Source: CAVRQM01 sp963723455 (GTDB taxonomy: Bacteria; Pseudomonadota; Alphaproteobacteria; Acetobacterales; Acetobacteraceae). Taken from it: 64,000 nucleotides of DNA. Location: positions 558,001 through 622,000 of the forward strand of contig CAVRQM010000001.1 in the NCBI GenBank assembly GCA_963723455.1. The letters run 5' to 3'. Of the stretch, positions 26,952 to 36,693 are shown in pieces (the first letter of the stretch is position 1; each line of letters opens with the position of its first letter). The translations under genes and the position numbers were made by a program. Under the pieces are notes generated by a model, which was not told the origin of the DNA, ran no database searches, and was given only the letters and a program-made list of their open reading frames with translations.

Positions 26952-27635
26952 TCAGTGAATCTCGCCAGCCTGGCGCAGCGCCTGCCGCATCTTCGCCGCG
27001 GTGAAGCCGGGCGCCCGCGCCAGATCAAGAATTACCCTCTCCCGCCGTAGCACCAGGTCGATCGCCGCCGGCAGCCTTGCCACCGTCTCGGCCGGCACAA
27101 CGACCGCGCCATGCGCGTCGGCATGAATCACGTCGTCGTGCACCACGCGCATCCCGGCGACATCAACCAAATCGCCCATGCGCAGCATGTGGACATGCGC
27201 ATGGCTTGGCACCACGCCGGCGCCAAGGATCTGGAAGCCGGGCGCCAGTTGCTCGGTATCGCGATACGCGCCGTTGGTGACGCAGCCCTGCACCCCAAGC
27301 GCCATGTGGACAGCGGACTGCACCTCGCCCCAGAACGCGCCGAAGCCGGGGTGGTGGTCGATGTCCTGCAGCACCGCGATGATGGGCAGGTCCGCAGCCT
27401 CGACATACTCGTACCAGTCCTCGCGCGATGGCAATTCACCGCGCGACGGCTCCTGGCTGCGGATCAGGCCGGTACGCGCGACACCCACGATCGGCGGGAG
27501 GCCTGGCCGCGCCGCCGCCAGCGGCGAGGTGGTAAAGCCGATCGCCCGTCGATCCGGCACGATCAGCTCCAGCCCGTTGCAGATGGTCGGCGTGTCCCAC
27601 TGGCGCAGCGCCTCCAACTCGGCGCGGGTGAACAT
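26952..27635 (-). CDS. RraA family protein (HMG/CHA aldolase-like)
   Basis: A 227-residue member of the RraA/4-hydroxy-4-methyl-2-oxoglutarate aldolase fold. Seen: DTPTICNGLELI near the N-terminus, GCVTNGAYRDTEQL (Gly-x3-Gly-x2-Arg-Asp, the metal and substrate loop) and VVHDDVIHADAHGAVVVP. In different members this fold cleaves 2-oxo acids or inhibits RNase E. The start MFTRAE at 27635 overlaps the upstream FAD-subunit stop region, so it is the last gene of the CoxSLM-like operon. That favours a catabolic role. Confidence 0.8.
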   Translation of the reverse strand: MFTRAELEALRQWDTPTICNGLELIVPDRRAIGFTTSPLAAARPGLPPIVGVARTGLIRSQEPSRGELPSREDWYEYVEAADLPIIAVLQDIDHHPGFGAFWGEVQSAVHMALGVQGCVTNGAYRDTEQLAPGFQILGAGVVPSHAHVHMLRMGDLVDVAGMRVVHDDVIHADAHGAVVVPAETVARLPAAIDLVLRRERVILDLARAPGFTAAKMRQALRQAGEIH

Positions 27636-27636
27636 G

Positions 27637-28428
27637 TCAGCCGGCCGCCGCAACCGCCCGGCGAGCCATTACGCCGACGATGTGCGCGCGATACGCGGCG
27701 CTCCCGTGCATGTCGCTGTTCAGGCCGGCCGCCGGGGTCTCGATCCCCTGCAACGCGTCGGCCGACCAGTTGCGCTGCAGCGCCTGCTCGAATGCGGTGT
27801 GACGAAAGACGCCGCCCTGCCCGGCCCCGGTCACTGCCACGCGCACGCCCTTCGGTCCCTTTGCCACGAACACGCCCACCATCGCATAGCGTGACGCCGG
27901 GTTGTGGAACTTCCCATAGGCTGACCTCTCTGGCAGCGGGAAGCTGATCTCGGTGATGATCTCGCCCGGCTCCAACGCTGTGGTGAACATGCCTTGGAAG
28001 AAATCATCGGCCGCGATCTCGCGCCGATCGGTCCTGACCGTGCCGCCCAGCGCCAGCAGCGCCGCCGGATAGCAGGCGGACGGGTCATTGTTAGCCAGGC
28101 TGCCGCCCATCGTGCCGCGATGTCGCACCTGCTCGTCACCGATCATCGAGGCCATGTTGGCCAGCCCGGGAATCGCGCGCCTGACATCGGCCGACGCGGC
28201 GACAGCGGCGTGCGTCGTCATCGCGCCGATGGTCAGCGCGTCGCCCACCAGGTTTATGCCGACCATGCCCAGCTTCGACAGGTCGACCACGGTCGATGGC
28301 TTGTTGAGCCGCTGCTTCAGCACCGGAATGAACGTCTGGCCGCCGGCCAGCGCCTTGGCATCGTCCTCGCCAAGCAGCTTCACCGCGTCGGCAATGCTGG
28401 ACGGCTTGGCATACGCGAAATCATACAT
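27637..28428 (-). CDS. CoxM-like FAD-binding subunit of a molybdenum hydroxylase
   Basis: Medium subunit (263 residues) of a carbon-monoxide-dehydrogenase/xanthine-dehydrogenase family enzyme. Start MYDFAYAKPSSIADAV at 28428. FAD-binding loops are AGGQTFIP near residue 29 and TMGGSLANNDPSACYPAALLAL near 102. It lies 152 bases downstream of the large subunit. That gap is unusually wide for this operon and contains a REP-like palindrome. Confidence 0.88.
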   Translation of the reverse strand: MYDFAYAKPSSIADAVKLLGEDDAKALAGGQTFIPVLKQRLNKPSTVVDLSKLGMVGINLVGDALTIGAMTTHAAVAASADVRRAIPGLANMASMIGDEQVRHRGTMGGSLANNDPSACYPAALLALGGTVRTDRREIAADDFFQGMFTTALEPGEIITEISFPLPERSAYGKFHNPASRYAMVGVFVAKGPKGVRVAVTGAGQGGVFRHTAFEQALQRNWSADALQGIETPAAGLNSDMHGSAAYRAHIVGVMARRAVAAAG

Positions 28429-28495
28429 CGTGGACCCCTGTTCCGGCCATTCTTGCTGCGGCCATACCGCCCGGCCGCCCCGCCATTTCCCGACA

Positions 28496-28515
28496 TGCCC
28501 GACTTGATCCGGGCA
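28496..28515. repeat. REP-like palindrome inside the CoxSLM-like operon
   Basis: TGCCCG (28496-28501) and CGGGCA (28510-28515) flank ACTTGATC. The form TGCCCG-ACTTGAT-CCGGGCA is that of the small palindromic repeats common between alphaproteobacterial genes. It sits in the gap between the large and medium subunit genes. As RNA it would form a hairpin that could stop nucleases or reduce expression of the downstream genes. Confidence 0.55.
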
Positions 28516-28580
28516 CCCAATCAACCATTGCTTGCGGCCATGATGTTCGGTTCAAGCCCGGCCAACATCGAACCCGCCTG

Positions 28581-30962
28581 CTACTCGGCCGCCATCCGCG
28601 GCCTCTGAGCATCGATGATGGACCAGATCTTCGGCGCGCTTGCCGGCATGTCCAGATTGCGCACCTTGTAGTCGCGCAGCGCATCAACGACCGCATTGAT
28701 GACCGACGGCGGCGAACCGATAGCGCCGACTTCGCCGCAGCCCTTCACGCCGAGCGGGTTGTGCGTGCACAGCGTCGTCTCGGTGCTGACCGAAAAGTTC
28801 GGCAGGTCGTCGGCGCGCGGCATCGTGTAGTCCATGAAGCTGCCGGAAAGCAGTTGCCCCTCGGCGTCATAGATCGCCGTCTCCAGCAAGGCCTGGCCGA
28901 TGCCCTGCGCCACGCCGCCCTGCACCTGGCCTTCCACGATCATCGGGTTGATGACGCGACCCACGTCATCGACTGCGGTGAAGCCCACCACCTTGACCAT
29001 GCCGGTCTCGGCGTCAATCTCGACCTCGCAGACATGGCAGCCGCCAGGATAGGTGAAGTTTTTGGGGTCGTAGAAAGCGGTCTCGTCCAGCCCCGGCTCC
29101 AGCTCCTCGATTGGGTAGTTGTGCGGGACATAGGCGGTCAGCGCGATCTCGCCCAGCGTCTTGCTGCGATCGGTGCCGGCGACGCTGAACTTGCCGTCCC
29201 TGAACTCGATGTCGTCCACGGCAGCTTCCAGCAGATGGGCGGCAATCTTGCGGCCTTTTGCAATGATCTTGTCCATCGCCTTGACCATCGCCGAGCCGCC
29301 GACCGCCAGGCTGCGGCTTCCATAGGTGCCCATGCCGAACGGGATTTTCCCGGTGTCGCCATGCACGATCTCGACCTGGGCCAGCGGCACGCCGAGCTGT
29401 TCGGATACCAGTTGCGCGAAGGTGGTCTCGTGCCCTTGGCCGTGGCTGTGCGCGCCGGTGAATACCGAGATGCCGCCGGTCGGATGCACCCGGACGTTGG
29501 CGACTTCGTACAGCCCTGCCCGCGCCCCGAGTGATCCCACGACCTTGGACGGCGCGATGCCGCAGGCTTCGACATACGTGGAGATGCCGATGCCGCGCAG
29601 CCTCCCCTGCCTGGCGGCCTCGGCACGCCGCGCCTCGAACCCGGCCCAATCGGCTGCCTTGAGCGCCGAGGCCAACGTCGTCTGATAGTCGCCACTGTCA
29701 TATTGCAGAGCAACCGGCGTCTGATACGGGAAGGCGTCGGCCGGAATGAAATTGCGCCGGCGCAGCTCGATCTTATCCAGGCCCGTGTCATAGGCGATGG
29801 TATCGACCAGACGCTCGAGCAGATACGTGGCTTCCGGGCGGCCAGCGCCGCGGTAGGCGTCCACCGGCACCGTATTCGTAAACACCGCTTTCACCTCGGC
29901 ATAGATCGCCGGGATTTTGTACACGCCCGACAGCAGCGTGGCGTACAGATAGGTGGGAACGGCCGGCGCGAAGGTGGACAGGTAGGCGCCCATGTTGCAC
30001 AGCGTCTTGACCCGCAGCGCCAGGAAATTGCCATCCTTGTCGATGGCCATCTGGGCGTTGCTGACATGATCACGTCCGTGCGCGTCGGATACGAAGGCTT
30101 CTGACCGATCGCAGGTCCACTTCACCGGTCGCCCCAGTTTGCCGGCCGCCCAGGTGACAATGGCTTCTTCGGCATAATGATAAATCTTGCTCCCGAAGCC
30201 GCCGCCGACGTCCGGCGCGACCACGCGCAACTTGTGTTCCGGGATCGACAGCACGAACGCACCCATCAGCAGGCGTATGACGTGCGGGTTCTGGCTGGTG
30301 GTGAACAGCGTGTAGTCGCCGGTGCTGCGGTCGTATTCGCCGATCGCCGCGCGCGGCTCCATCGGATTAGGCACCAGGCGGTTGTTCACCAGATCGAGCG
30401 AGACCACCCTGTCCGAGCGCGCGAACGCGGAGTCGACCGCGACCTGATCCCCGATATGCCAGTCGTAGCAGACGTTGCCGGCCGCCGCGTCATGCACCAG
30501 CGGTGCGCCGGCGGCGATCGCGTCGGTGACGTTGGCGACGGCCGGCAGCGGCTCGAGGTCGATGCGCAGCATCTCGGCCGCGTCCTTCGCCTGCTGCTTG
30601 GTCTCGGCGATCACCACTGCGATCGGATCGCCGACGTGACGCACCTTCTCCCGCGCCAGCACCGGGTGGGGCGGCTCGGCCATCGGGCTGCCGTCCTTGT
30701 TGTGCAGCTGCCAACCGCACGGCACGCCGCCCAGACCCGCTGTATCCTCGCCGGTGAACACCGCGACCACGCCCGGTGCGGCCTTCGCTGCGGCCGTGTC
30801 GATGCTGCGGATGCGAGCATGCGGACGGTCGCTGCGCACAATCTGTGCGTGCGTCTGGCCAGGGCGGTTCATGTCATCGACATAATGGCCGTGACCGTTA
30901 AGGAAGCGCAGATCCTCGCGCCGGCGTACCGATGCGCCGATGCCCTCGTTCATGCCGTCCAT
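28581..30962 (-). CDS. CoxL-like molybdopterin subunit, form II
   Basis: Catalytic subunit (793 residues) of the carbon monoxide dehydrogenase/aldehyde oxidase family. Seen: RREDLRFLNGHGHYVDD at the N-terminus, APDVGGGFGSKIYHY (cofactor site), AYRGAGRPEATYL and GVKGCGEVGAIGSPPSVINAVVDAL with the catalytic Glu. The loop reads AYRGAGR. True form I CO dehydrogenases carry AYxCSFR with the copper-binding Cys, so this is form II and CO need not be the substrate. Start MDGMNEG at 30962; 44 bases separate it from the Fe-S subunit gene. Confidence 0.9.
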   Translation of the reverse strand: MDGMNEGIGASVRRREDLRFLNGHGHYVDDMNRPGQTHAQIVRSDRPHARIRSIDTAAAKAAPGVVAVFTGEDTAGLGGVPCGWQLHNKDGSPMAEPPHPVLAREKVRHVGDPIAVVIAETKQQAKDAAEMLRIDLEPLPAVANVTDAIAAGAPLVHDAAAGNVCYDWHIGDQVAVDSAFARSDRVVSLDLVNNRLVPNPMEPRAAIGEYDRSTGDYTLFTTSQNPHVIRLLMGAFVLSIPEHKLRVVAPDVGGGFGSKIYHYAEEAIVTWAAGKLGRPVKWTCDRSEAFVSDAHGRDHVSNAQMAIDKDGNFLALRVKTLCNMGAYLSTFAPAVPTYLYATLLSGVYKIPAIYAEVKAVFTNTVPVDAYRGAGRPEATYLLERLVDTIAYDTGLDKIELRRRNFIPADAFPYQTPVALQYDSGDYQTTLASALKAADWAGFEARRAEAARQGRLRGIGISTYVEACGIAPSKVVGSLGARAGLYEVANVRVHPTGGISVFTGAHSHGQGHETTFAQLVSEQLGVPLAQVEIVHGDTGKIPFGMGTYGSRSLAVGGSAMVKAMDKIIAKGRKIAAHLLEAAVDDIEFRDGKFSVAGTDRSKTLGEIALTAYVPHNYPIEELEPGLDETAFYDPKNFTYPGGCHVCEVEIDAETGMVKVVGFTAVDDVGRVINPMIVEGQVQGGVAQGIGQALLETAIYDAEGQLLSGSFMDYTMPRADDLPNFSVSTETTLCTHNPLGVKGCGEVGAIGSPPSVINAVVDALRDYKVRNLDMPASAPKIWSIIDAQRPRMAAE

Positions 30963-31006
30963 GTCCGTTTTCCCCGTTCTGCTGCTGCCGCGTAGGCGCG
31001 CCGCTT

Positions 31007-31525
<519 letters not shown>

Positions 31526-31695
31526 GATACCCGCCGGGTTGACCGGACTACCCGGACCGGTCACGGCGGAGTGTTGTCATTGCGGCCAGACGTGGTCAAG
31601 GACGCGGGGTTGACAAGCAAGACCCGTTATGAATGACCGGATACAGCGACGATAGCCTTCCCTTGCGCCGCCACGTCGTCTAGGTGCCACCCTGC

Positions 31696-32118
31696 ATGCA
31701 GACCGTCCTTCTTCGCGCCGTGCCGGCGCGCCATCACGCGCTGATCGGCCAGATGCTCCGCTTCGGGGTGGTCGGGGTATTCGGGTTCGTCGTCGATACC
31801 GCAGTCGTCTATCTCCTGCGCGGGAGCCTGGGCCTGTACGGCGCGGGGCTGGTGTCGTTCTTCGTTGCGGCGACGGCAAATTGGGCGCTGCACCGGGTTT
31901 GGACCTTCCGAGGCCTGGGCCGGGGACCGATGCACCGGCAATGGGCGGCGTTCCTGGCGGCCAACGCAGTCGGTTTCGTGCTCAATCGCGGCGCCTACGC
32001 CGCGCTCGTCACATTCAGCGCGCTGTGCGCGGCGAACCCGGTATTGGCTACCGCGGGGGGCGCCGTCGCCGGCATGGGCGTGAACTTCCTTGCCTCGCGA
32101 CAGCTGGTGTTCCGGTGA
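31696..32118 (+). CDS. GtrA family membrane protein
   Basis: A 140-residue four-helix membrane protein. FGVVGVFGFVVDTAVVYLL and the terminal GVNFLASRQLVFR are characteristic of GtrA-like proteins, which are thought to flip polyisoprenyl-linked sugars or to assist a partner glycosyltransferase. ATG 31696 is preferred, although a GTG at 31684 would add four residues. Its TGA overlaps the GTG of the GT2 gene, a usual partner. Confidence 0.85.
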   Translation: MQTVLLRAVPARHHALIGQMLRFGVVGVFGFVVDTAVVYLLRGSLGLYGAGLVSFFVAATANWALHRVWTFRGLGRGPMHRQWAAFLAANAVGFVLNRGAYAALVTFSALCAANPVLATAGGAVAGMGVNFLASRQLVFR

Positions 32119-33044
32119 CCGGGACCCCGCCGCGCGTCGCGGTCGTGATCCCCTGCTTCAACGAGGCGGTGGCGATCGGGCGGGTGATCGCCGATTTCCG
32201 CGCCGCCCTGCCCGACGCGCGCATCGTGGTGTTCGACAACAACTCGCGCGACGCAACCATAGCCATGGCCGAAGCCGCCGGGGCGGAGGTGCGCTCGGAA
32301 CGCCGCCAGGGCAAGGGCCAGGTGATCCGCCGCGCCTTCGCCGATCTGGAGGCGGACGTGTTCGTGCTGGTCGATGGCGACGACACCTATGACGCGAGCG
32401 CCGCCCCGGCGATGGTGACGATGCTGCTGGAGCAGCGGCTGGACATGGTGACCGGGGTGCGCGTAGGCGCGGCCGTCGCCGCCTATCGCCGCGGTCATCG
32501 CTTCGGCAACCGGGCGCTGACCGGCGCGGTGCGCAGCATCTTCGGCGCGGGCGTCTCCGACATGCTCTCCGGCTACCGCGCCTTCAGCCGGCGGTTCGTC
32601 AAATCCTTTCCCGGCTCGGCCCGCGGGTTCGAGACGGAGACCGAGTTCACCGTCCATGCGCTCGAACTGCGCCTGCCCGTGGGCGAGGTGGCCGCGCCCT
32701 ACAAGGAACGGCCGGAGGGCAGCGTGTCGAAGTTGCGCACCTACTCCGACGGGCTGCGGATCGCGCGAACCATCGTGCTGCTGGTCAAGGAGGAGCGGCC
32801 GCTGCAGTTCTTCGCCGCGTGCGGCGCGGTGCTGCTGGTGGCTGGCCTGGCGCTGGGGGTGCCGGTCGTGCTGGAGTTCCTGCAGACCGCGCGGGTACCG
32901 CGGCTGCCGACCGCGGTGCTGGCGACCGGGCTGGTGCTGCTGTCGTTCCTCAGCATCGCCAACGGCCTGGTGCTGGATAGCGTCGCGCGCGGTCGGCGCG
33001 AGTTCAAGCGGCTGGCCTATCTGGCGCTGCCCGGCCCGTCGTGA
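32115..33044 (+). CDS. family 2 glycosyltransferase, DPM/GtrB-like
   Basis: A 309-residue membrane-tethered GT-A glycosyltransferase that probably loads a sugar onto polyprenyl phosphate. Seen: VAVVIPCFNEAVAIG near the N-terminus, VFDNNSRD, the metal-binding VDGDDTYDA (DxD-like) near residue 92 and LSGYRAFSRRF. Two C-terminal helices follow (FFAACGAVLLVAGLALGVP and AVLATGLVLLSFLSIANGL). GTG start overlaps the gtrA stop. The stop in turn overlaps the MFS gene start, so all three are translationally coupled. Confidence 0.9.
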   Translation: MTGTPPRVAVVIPCFNEAVAIGRVIADFRAALPDARIVVFDNNSRDATIAMAEAAGAEVRSERRQGKGQVIRRAFADLEADVFVLVDGDDTYDASAAPAMVTMLLEQRLDMVTGVRVGAAVAAYRRGHRFGNRALTGAVRSIFGAGVSDMLSGYRAFSRRFVKSFPGSARGFETETEFTVHALELRLPVGEVAAPYKERPEGSVSKLRTYSDGLRIARTIVLLVKEERPLQFFAACGAVLLVAGLALGVPVVLEFLQTARVPRLPTAVLATGLVLLSFLSIANGLVLDSVARGRREFKRLAYLALPGPS

Positions 33045-34204
33045 CGGGCGGTCTGGACCGCCAGCGCAGGCTGGCGGTTGCCGCCGCGGGGTTCGCGACC
33101 TTCGTCAACCTGTACACGCCGCAGGCGATCCTGCCGCAGCTTGCGTCCAGCTTCGGCCTCGGCCTGCCGGAGACCTCGCTGTCGATCACCGTCTCGCTGC
33201 TGGCGGTGGCCGCCATCGCCCCGTTCGCCGGCGCGATCAGCGATCGGATCGGGCGCAAGCGGCTGATCGTTGGCGCGGCCTGCGGCGTAGTGGCGCCGAC
33301 GCTTCTGGTTGCTACCGCGGGAAGTTTCACCGGATTGCTGGTCTGGCGCTTCCTGCAGGGATTGCTGCTGCCGTTCATCTTCGCCGTGACCGTGGCCTAT
33401 ATCGGCGAGGAGTGCGATCCAGCCGAGGCGATCCGCACCACCGGGCTGTACGCTTCGGGCACCATCGTGGGCGGTTTCGCAGGCCGCTTCGTCGCCGGGC
33501 TGGTGGCCGATGTCGCGGGCTGGCGCTGGGCGTTCGCGTCGGTGGCGCTGCTGACTGCGGCCGCGGCCGGGCTGGTGGGCCATCTGCTACCCGCCGAGCG
33601 CCGTTTCCGGCCGATACAGGGCGGCGTGCGGGCCAGCCTGGCGGCCTATGCGGGCCACCTGTCCAACATCCGGCTGCTGGCGACCTGTGGCGTCGGCTTC
33701 GGCATGCTCTTCTCGCTGGTGGCCAGCTTCACTTTCGTCAACTTCCGCTTGGCCGGGCCGCCTTTCGGCCTCGGGCCGGCCGCTTTGGGGTCGGTGTTCG
33801 CGGTCTATCTGCTGGGCGCGGTCGCCGCCCCGCTGGCGGCCCGGTTCGCCACCCGCGTCGGCCGCCGCCGCACCCTGGCGCTGGCCGTCGCCGTCGCCGT
33901 CGCGGGGCAGGCGGTGACCCTGCTGCCGTCGCTGGTCGCGGTCGTTGCCGGACTTGGTGCAACCTGCATCGGGCTGTTCGTCACCCAGGCACTGTCGCTG
34001 AGCTTCATCGGGGTTGCCGTGCGCCACGCCCGCTCGGCTGCGGTCGGGCTGTATGTCGCAATCTACTACGTCGGCGGCGCGCTTGGCGCGGTGGCGCCGA
34101 TCGGCCTGTGGCGCCAAGCCGGCTGGCCGGGCGTGGTCGCGCTGGTCTCGGCGGTGATGCTGGCGATGGCGGGACTGGCGGCGCGCTTCTGGCGTTCGGC
34201 CTGA
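33041..34204 (+). CDS. MFS transporter (YnfM/arabinose-efflux-like)
   Basis: A 387-residue major-facilitator permease with twelve helices. LYTPQAILPQLASSF after the first helix and the loop 2-3 motif AGAISDRIGRKRLI are typical of the drug/sugar efflux branch (YnfM-like). The GTG at 33041 overlaps the GT2 stop. Substrate is unknown; linkage with gtrA and GT2 may be mere operon packing. Confidence 0.87.
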   Translation: MTGGLDRQRRLAVAAAGFATFVNLYTPQAILPQLASSFGLGLPETSLSITVSLLAVAAIAPFAGAISDRIGRKRLIVGAACGVVAPTLLVATAGSFTGLLVWRFLQGLLLPFIFAVTVAYIGEECDPAEAIRTTGLYASGTIVGGFAGRFVAGLVADVAGWRWAFASVALLTAAAAGLVGHLLPAERRFRPIQGGVRASLAAYAGHLSNIRLLATCGVGFGMLFSLVASFTFVNFRLAGPPFGLGPAALGSVFAVYLLGAVAAPLAARFATRVGRRRTLALAVAVAVAGQAVTLLPSLVAVVAGLGATCIGLFVTQALSLSFIGVAVRHARSAAVGLYVAIYYVGGALGAVAPIGLWRQAGWPGVVALVSAVMLAMAGLAARFWRSA

Positions 34205-34258
34205 CACGGAGTTTTTGCGGCATAGTGGCGCGTCGCATCATGCCACAGGAGGCCGCCC

Positions 34259-35545
34259 GTGTCGGAAGAACGCAGTCACACTGACCGCATCGGCAACCAC
34301 CGCCTGCATCCCGAGACGCTGATGTTGGGCTACGGCTACGATCCGGCGCTGTCCGAAGGATCGGTCAAGCCGCCGGTCTTCCTGACGTCGACCTTCGTGT
34401 TCCGCTCGGCCGAGGACGGGCGCGACTTCTTCGACTACGTCTCCGGCCGCCGGACGCCGCCGGAGGGCTCGCAGGGCGGCCTCGTCTACTCGCGCTTCAA
34501 CCACCCCAACAGCGAAATCCTGGAGGACCGGCTCGCCGCCTATGAGGGTGGCGAGGATGCCCTGGCGTTCTCGTCGGGCATGGCGGCAATCGCCACGACC
34601 ATCCTCGCCTATGCCCGCCCGGGCGACGTGGTGCTGCACAGCCAGCCCCTGTATGGCGGCACCGAGACGCTGCTGACCCGCACCTTTTCTGCTTTCGGCA
34701 TCGAGGCTGAAGGATTCTCCGACGGTCTCGACCCGGCAGCGATCGCATCCGCGGCGGGGCGGGCGATGGAGCGCGGGCGGGTGAGCGTGGTGATGATCGA
34801 GACCCCGTCCAATCCGCTCGACACGCTGGTGGATTTCTCCGCGGTCGTCGCAGTCGCCGAAAAGATCGAGCTGCAGCAGGGGTTTCGCCCGCTTCTGGTG
34901 TGCGACAACACGCTGCTGGGGCCGGTGTTCCAGACCCCGCTGGCGCACGGCATCGACATCTCCGTGCTGTCCCTGACCAAATATGTCGGCGGCCACAGCG
35001 ACCTGATCGCCGGTGGCGCAATCGGCAGCCGCGATTGCATCCGCCCGGTACGCATGCTGCGCAGCGCCATCGGCACCCAGCTTGATCCACATTCCTGCTG
35101 GATGCTCGGGCGCTCGCTTGAAACCGTGTCGCTGCGCATGCATCGCGCCGAGGAGAACACGCGCGCGGTGATTGGCTTTCTGTCCAGTCATCCGCGCATC
35201 CGCACGATCCACGCGCTAGTGGCCTTGGCCGACGGGAGCGCGGCGCGCCGCGTATTCGATGCGCAATGCGGCGCCGGCGGCTCGACCTTCAGCATCGAGA
35301 TTGCGGGAGGTCAGCCCGAGGCGTTCCGCGTACTCAACGCGCTGCGCGTCTTCAAGCTGGCGGTCAGTCTCGGCGGGACTGAATCACTGGCCAGTCACCC
35401 GGCTTCGACGACCCATTCCGGTGTCCCGGCCGAGGTGCGCGCCCGCATCGGAGTCAGTGACGGCTTGATCCGTCTCAGCATCGGAATCGAGCATCCGGAC
35501 GACCTGATCGCGGACCTGGCGCAGGCGCTGAGCGTGCTGGGGTGA
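34259..35545 (+). CDS. cystathionine gamma-synthase family PLP enzyme
   Basis: A 428-residue PLP enzyme of transsulfuration type (cystathionine gamma-synthase, gamma-lyase or methionine gamma-lyase). Seen: YSRFNHPNSEILEDRLAAYEG, FSSGMAAIATTILA, SQPLYGGTETLL, IETPSNPLDTLVD, and the PLP lysine in SLTKYVGGHSDLIAGG near residue 241. Near the end is SLGGTESLASHPAST. A GTG start at 34259 has CAGGAGG seven bases upstream. An insert around YVSGRRTPPEGSQGGLVYSR places it in a subgroup often annotated as cystathionine gamma-synthase family. The exact reaction is not determinable. Confidence 0.9.
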   Translation: MSEERSHTDRIGNHRLHPETLMLGYGYDPALSEGSVKPPVFLTSTFVFRSAEDGRDFFDYVSGRRTPPEGSQGGLVYSRFNHPNSEILEDRLAAYEGGEDALAFSSGMAAIATTILAYARPGDVVLHSQPLYGGTETLLTRTFSAFGIEAEGFSDGLDPAAIASAAGRAMERGRVSVVMIETPSNPLDTLVDFSAVVAVAEKIELQQGFRPLLVCDNTLLGPVFQTPLAHGIDISVLSLTKYVGGHSDLIAGGAIGSRDCIRPVRMLRSAIGTQLDPHSCWMLGRSLETVSLRMHRAEENTRAVIGFLSSHPRIRTIHALVALADGSAARRVFDAQCGAGGSTFSIEIAGGQPEAFRVLNALRVFKLAVSLGGTESLASHPASTTHSGVPAEVRARIGVSDGLIRLSIGIEHPDDLIADLAQALSVLG

Positions 35546-35666
35546 TCGGGAACACAGGGTCTGCCGACGTGTGCCAAGCGTCACAGCACGTGCCGCCGTC
35601 AAATGCGAGATGTGCGTCAGGCGCTGCGGACGGTCCGCGCGTCGCAACGGACATCAGGAGAGTTCC

Positions 35667-36596
35667 ATGTCTCGCATCATCGCGGCCGCCATCGCGGCGG
35701 CCTGTCTCGCCGGTCCTGTCGCCGCGCAGGCGCAGACCTTCAGCTTTGCCACGCTCGACGATCCAGCCGATCCCACCTTCAACCAGTTGCTCGGGATCAA
35801 CGACAAGGGCGTCATCGCCGGCTATTTCGGCAGCACCCAGGTGGGCCACCCGAATCAGGGCTACACCGTCGCCCCACCCTACACGACGTTCGCCTCCGAC
35901 AACCTGCCCGGCTCGGTGCAGACCCAGGCGACCGGCATCAACAATCACGGGACCACCACCGGCTTCTGGTCGGACACCAATCTCGGCGTCGGCGACAACA
36001 ATTTCGGCTTTATTCGGCTCAAGGGCACGCGGCACACGTTCGAATATGTCAGCGTCAACGACCCGCTGGTCGGCCACGCTCCGACCATCGATCAGGTTCT
36101 CGGCATCAACAACAGCAACAACTCCGTCGGCTTCTATAACGATGCCGCCGGCAATTCACATGGCTTCGCCTACCTGCTGGTCAACAACACCTTCGCGCCG
36201 GTCAACATTCCGCACAGCGTGTCGGTCGCAGCGACGGGGATCAACGACCAGAACCTGATCTGCGGCTTCTACACGAACCAGAACAAGGTCACCCAGGGCT
36301 TCGTCAAGCCGGAGAGCAACGGCACGGCCATCAGCTTCCATGTGCCGGGATCGACCAACACGCAGCTGTTGGGCATCAACAACGCCGGCCAGACAGTTGG
36401 CTTTTACATGGACGCGAACCAGATTACACACGGGCTTTACTACAACCCGGCCAACGGCATGTGGCAGCGCGTAGACGATCCGAACGGACCTCTCGGCACG
36501 GTCGTAAACGGGCTGAACAACATGGGCCAGCTTGTCGGCTTCTACACCGACGCGGCCGGCAACGTGCATGGCATGGTCGTGACTGTCTCGCCCTGA
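35667..36596 (+). CDS. secreted protein of HAF-like repeats
   Basis: A 309-residue protein with a clear signal peptide (MSRIIAAAIAAACLAGPVAAQAQ). The rest is built from about six repeats with the pattern G(I/L)N(N/D)xGxxxGFYxDxxGxxHGF: GINDKGVIAGYF, GINNHGTTTGFW, GINNSNNSVGFYNDAAG, GINDQNLICGFYTN, GINNAGQTVGFYMDAN and GLNNMGQLVGFYTDAAG. Such repeats (HAF type) are predicted to form beta-propeller-like or solenoid structures in secreted proteins; the function is unknown. The ATG at 35667 has AGGAG seven bases upstream. It stands alone after the cystathionine gamma-synthase-like gene and ends at a strong terminator. Confidence 0.85.
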   Translation: MSRIIAAAIAAACLAGPVAAQAQTFSFATLDDPADPTFNQLLGINDKGVIAGYFGSTQVGHPNQGYTVAPPYTTFASDNLPGSVQTQATGINNHGTTTGFWSDTNLGVGDNNFGFIRLKGTRHTFEYVSVNDPLVGHAPTIDQVLGINNSNNSVGFYNDAAGNSHGFAYLLVNNTFAPVNIPHSVSVAATGINDQNLICGFYTNQNKVTQGFVKPESNGTAISFHVPGSTNTQLLGINNAGQTVGFYMDANQITHGLYYNPANGMWQRVDDPNGPLGTVVNGLNNMGQLVGFYTDAAGNVHGMVVTVSP

Positions 36597-36617
36597 CAGG
36601 ACGATGTCGTGCGCCGC

Positions 36618-36646
36618 GGTGATCCGGCATGACGCGCCGGATCACC
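36618..36646. terminator. strong hairpin between convergent genes
   Basis: GGTGATCCGGC (36618-36628) and GCCGGATCACC (36636-36646) form a perfect 11-bp stem with a seven-base loop, extendable by further C/G pairs. It lies between the 3' ends of the repeat-protein gene and hutF, so it probably ends transcription from both sides, although no U-run follows. Confidence 0.7.
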
Positions 36647-36693
36647 ACGGCGGCGCGCCCAGGGCGAAATGGACTGCTCTTGGTAACTCGGCC

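Noticed and set aside
28581..30962. Authentic aerobic CO dehydrogenase large subunit
   Set aside because: The active loop is AYRGAGR (form II) and not the AYxCSFR of form I, so CO oxidation is not supported.
31610..31645. Consensus TTGACA before gtrA as a sigma-70 promoter
   Set aside because: No acceptable -10 hexamer occurs 16-18 bases downstream.
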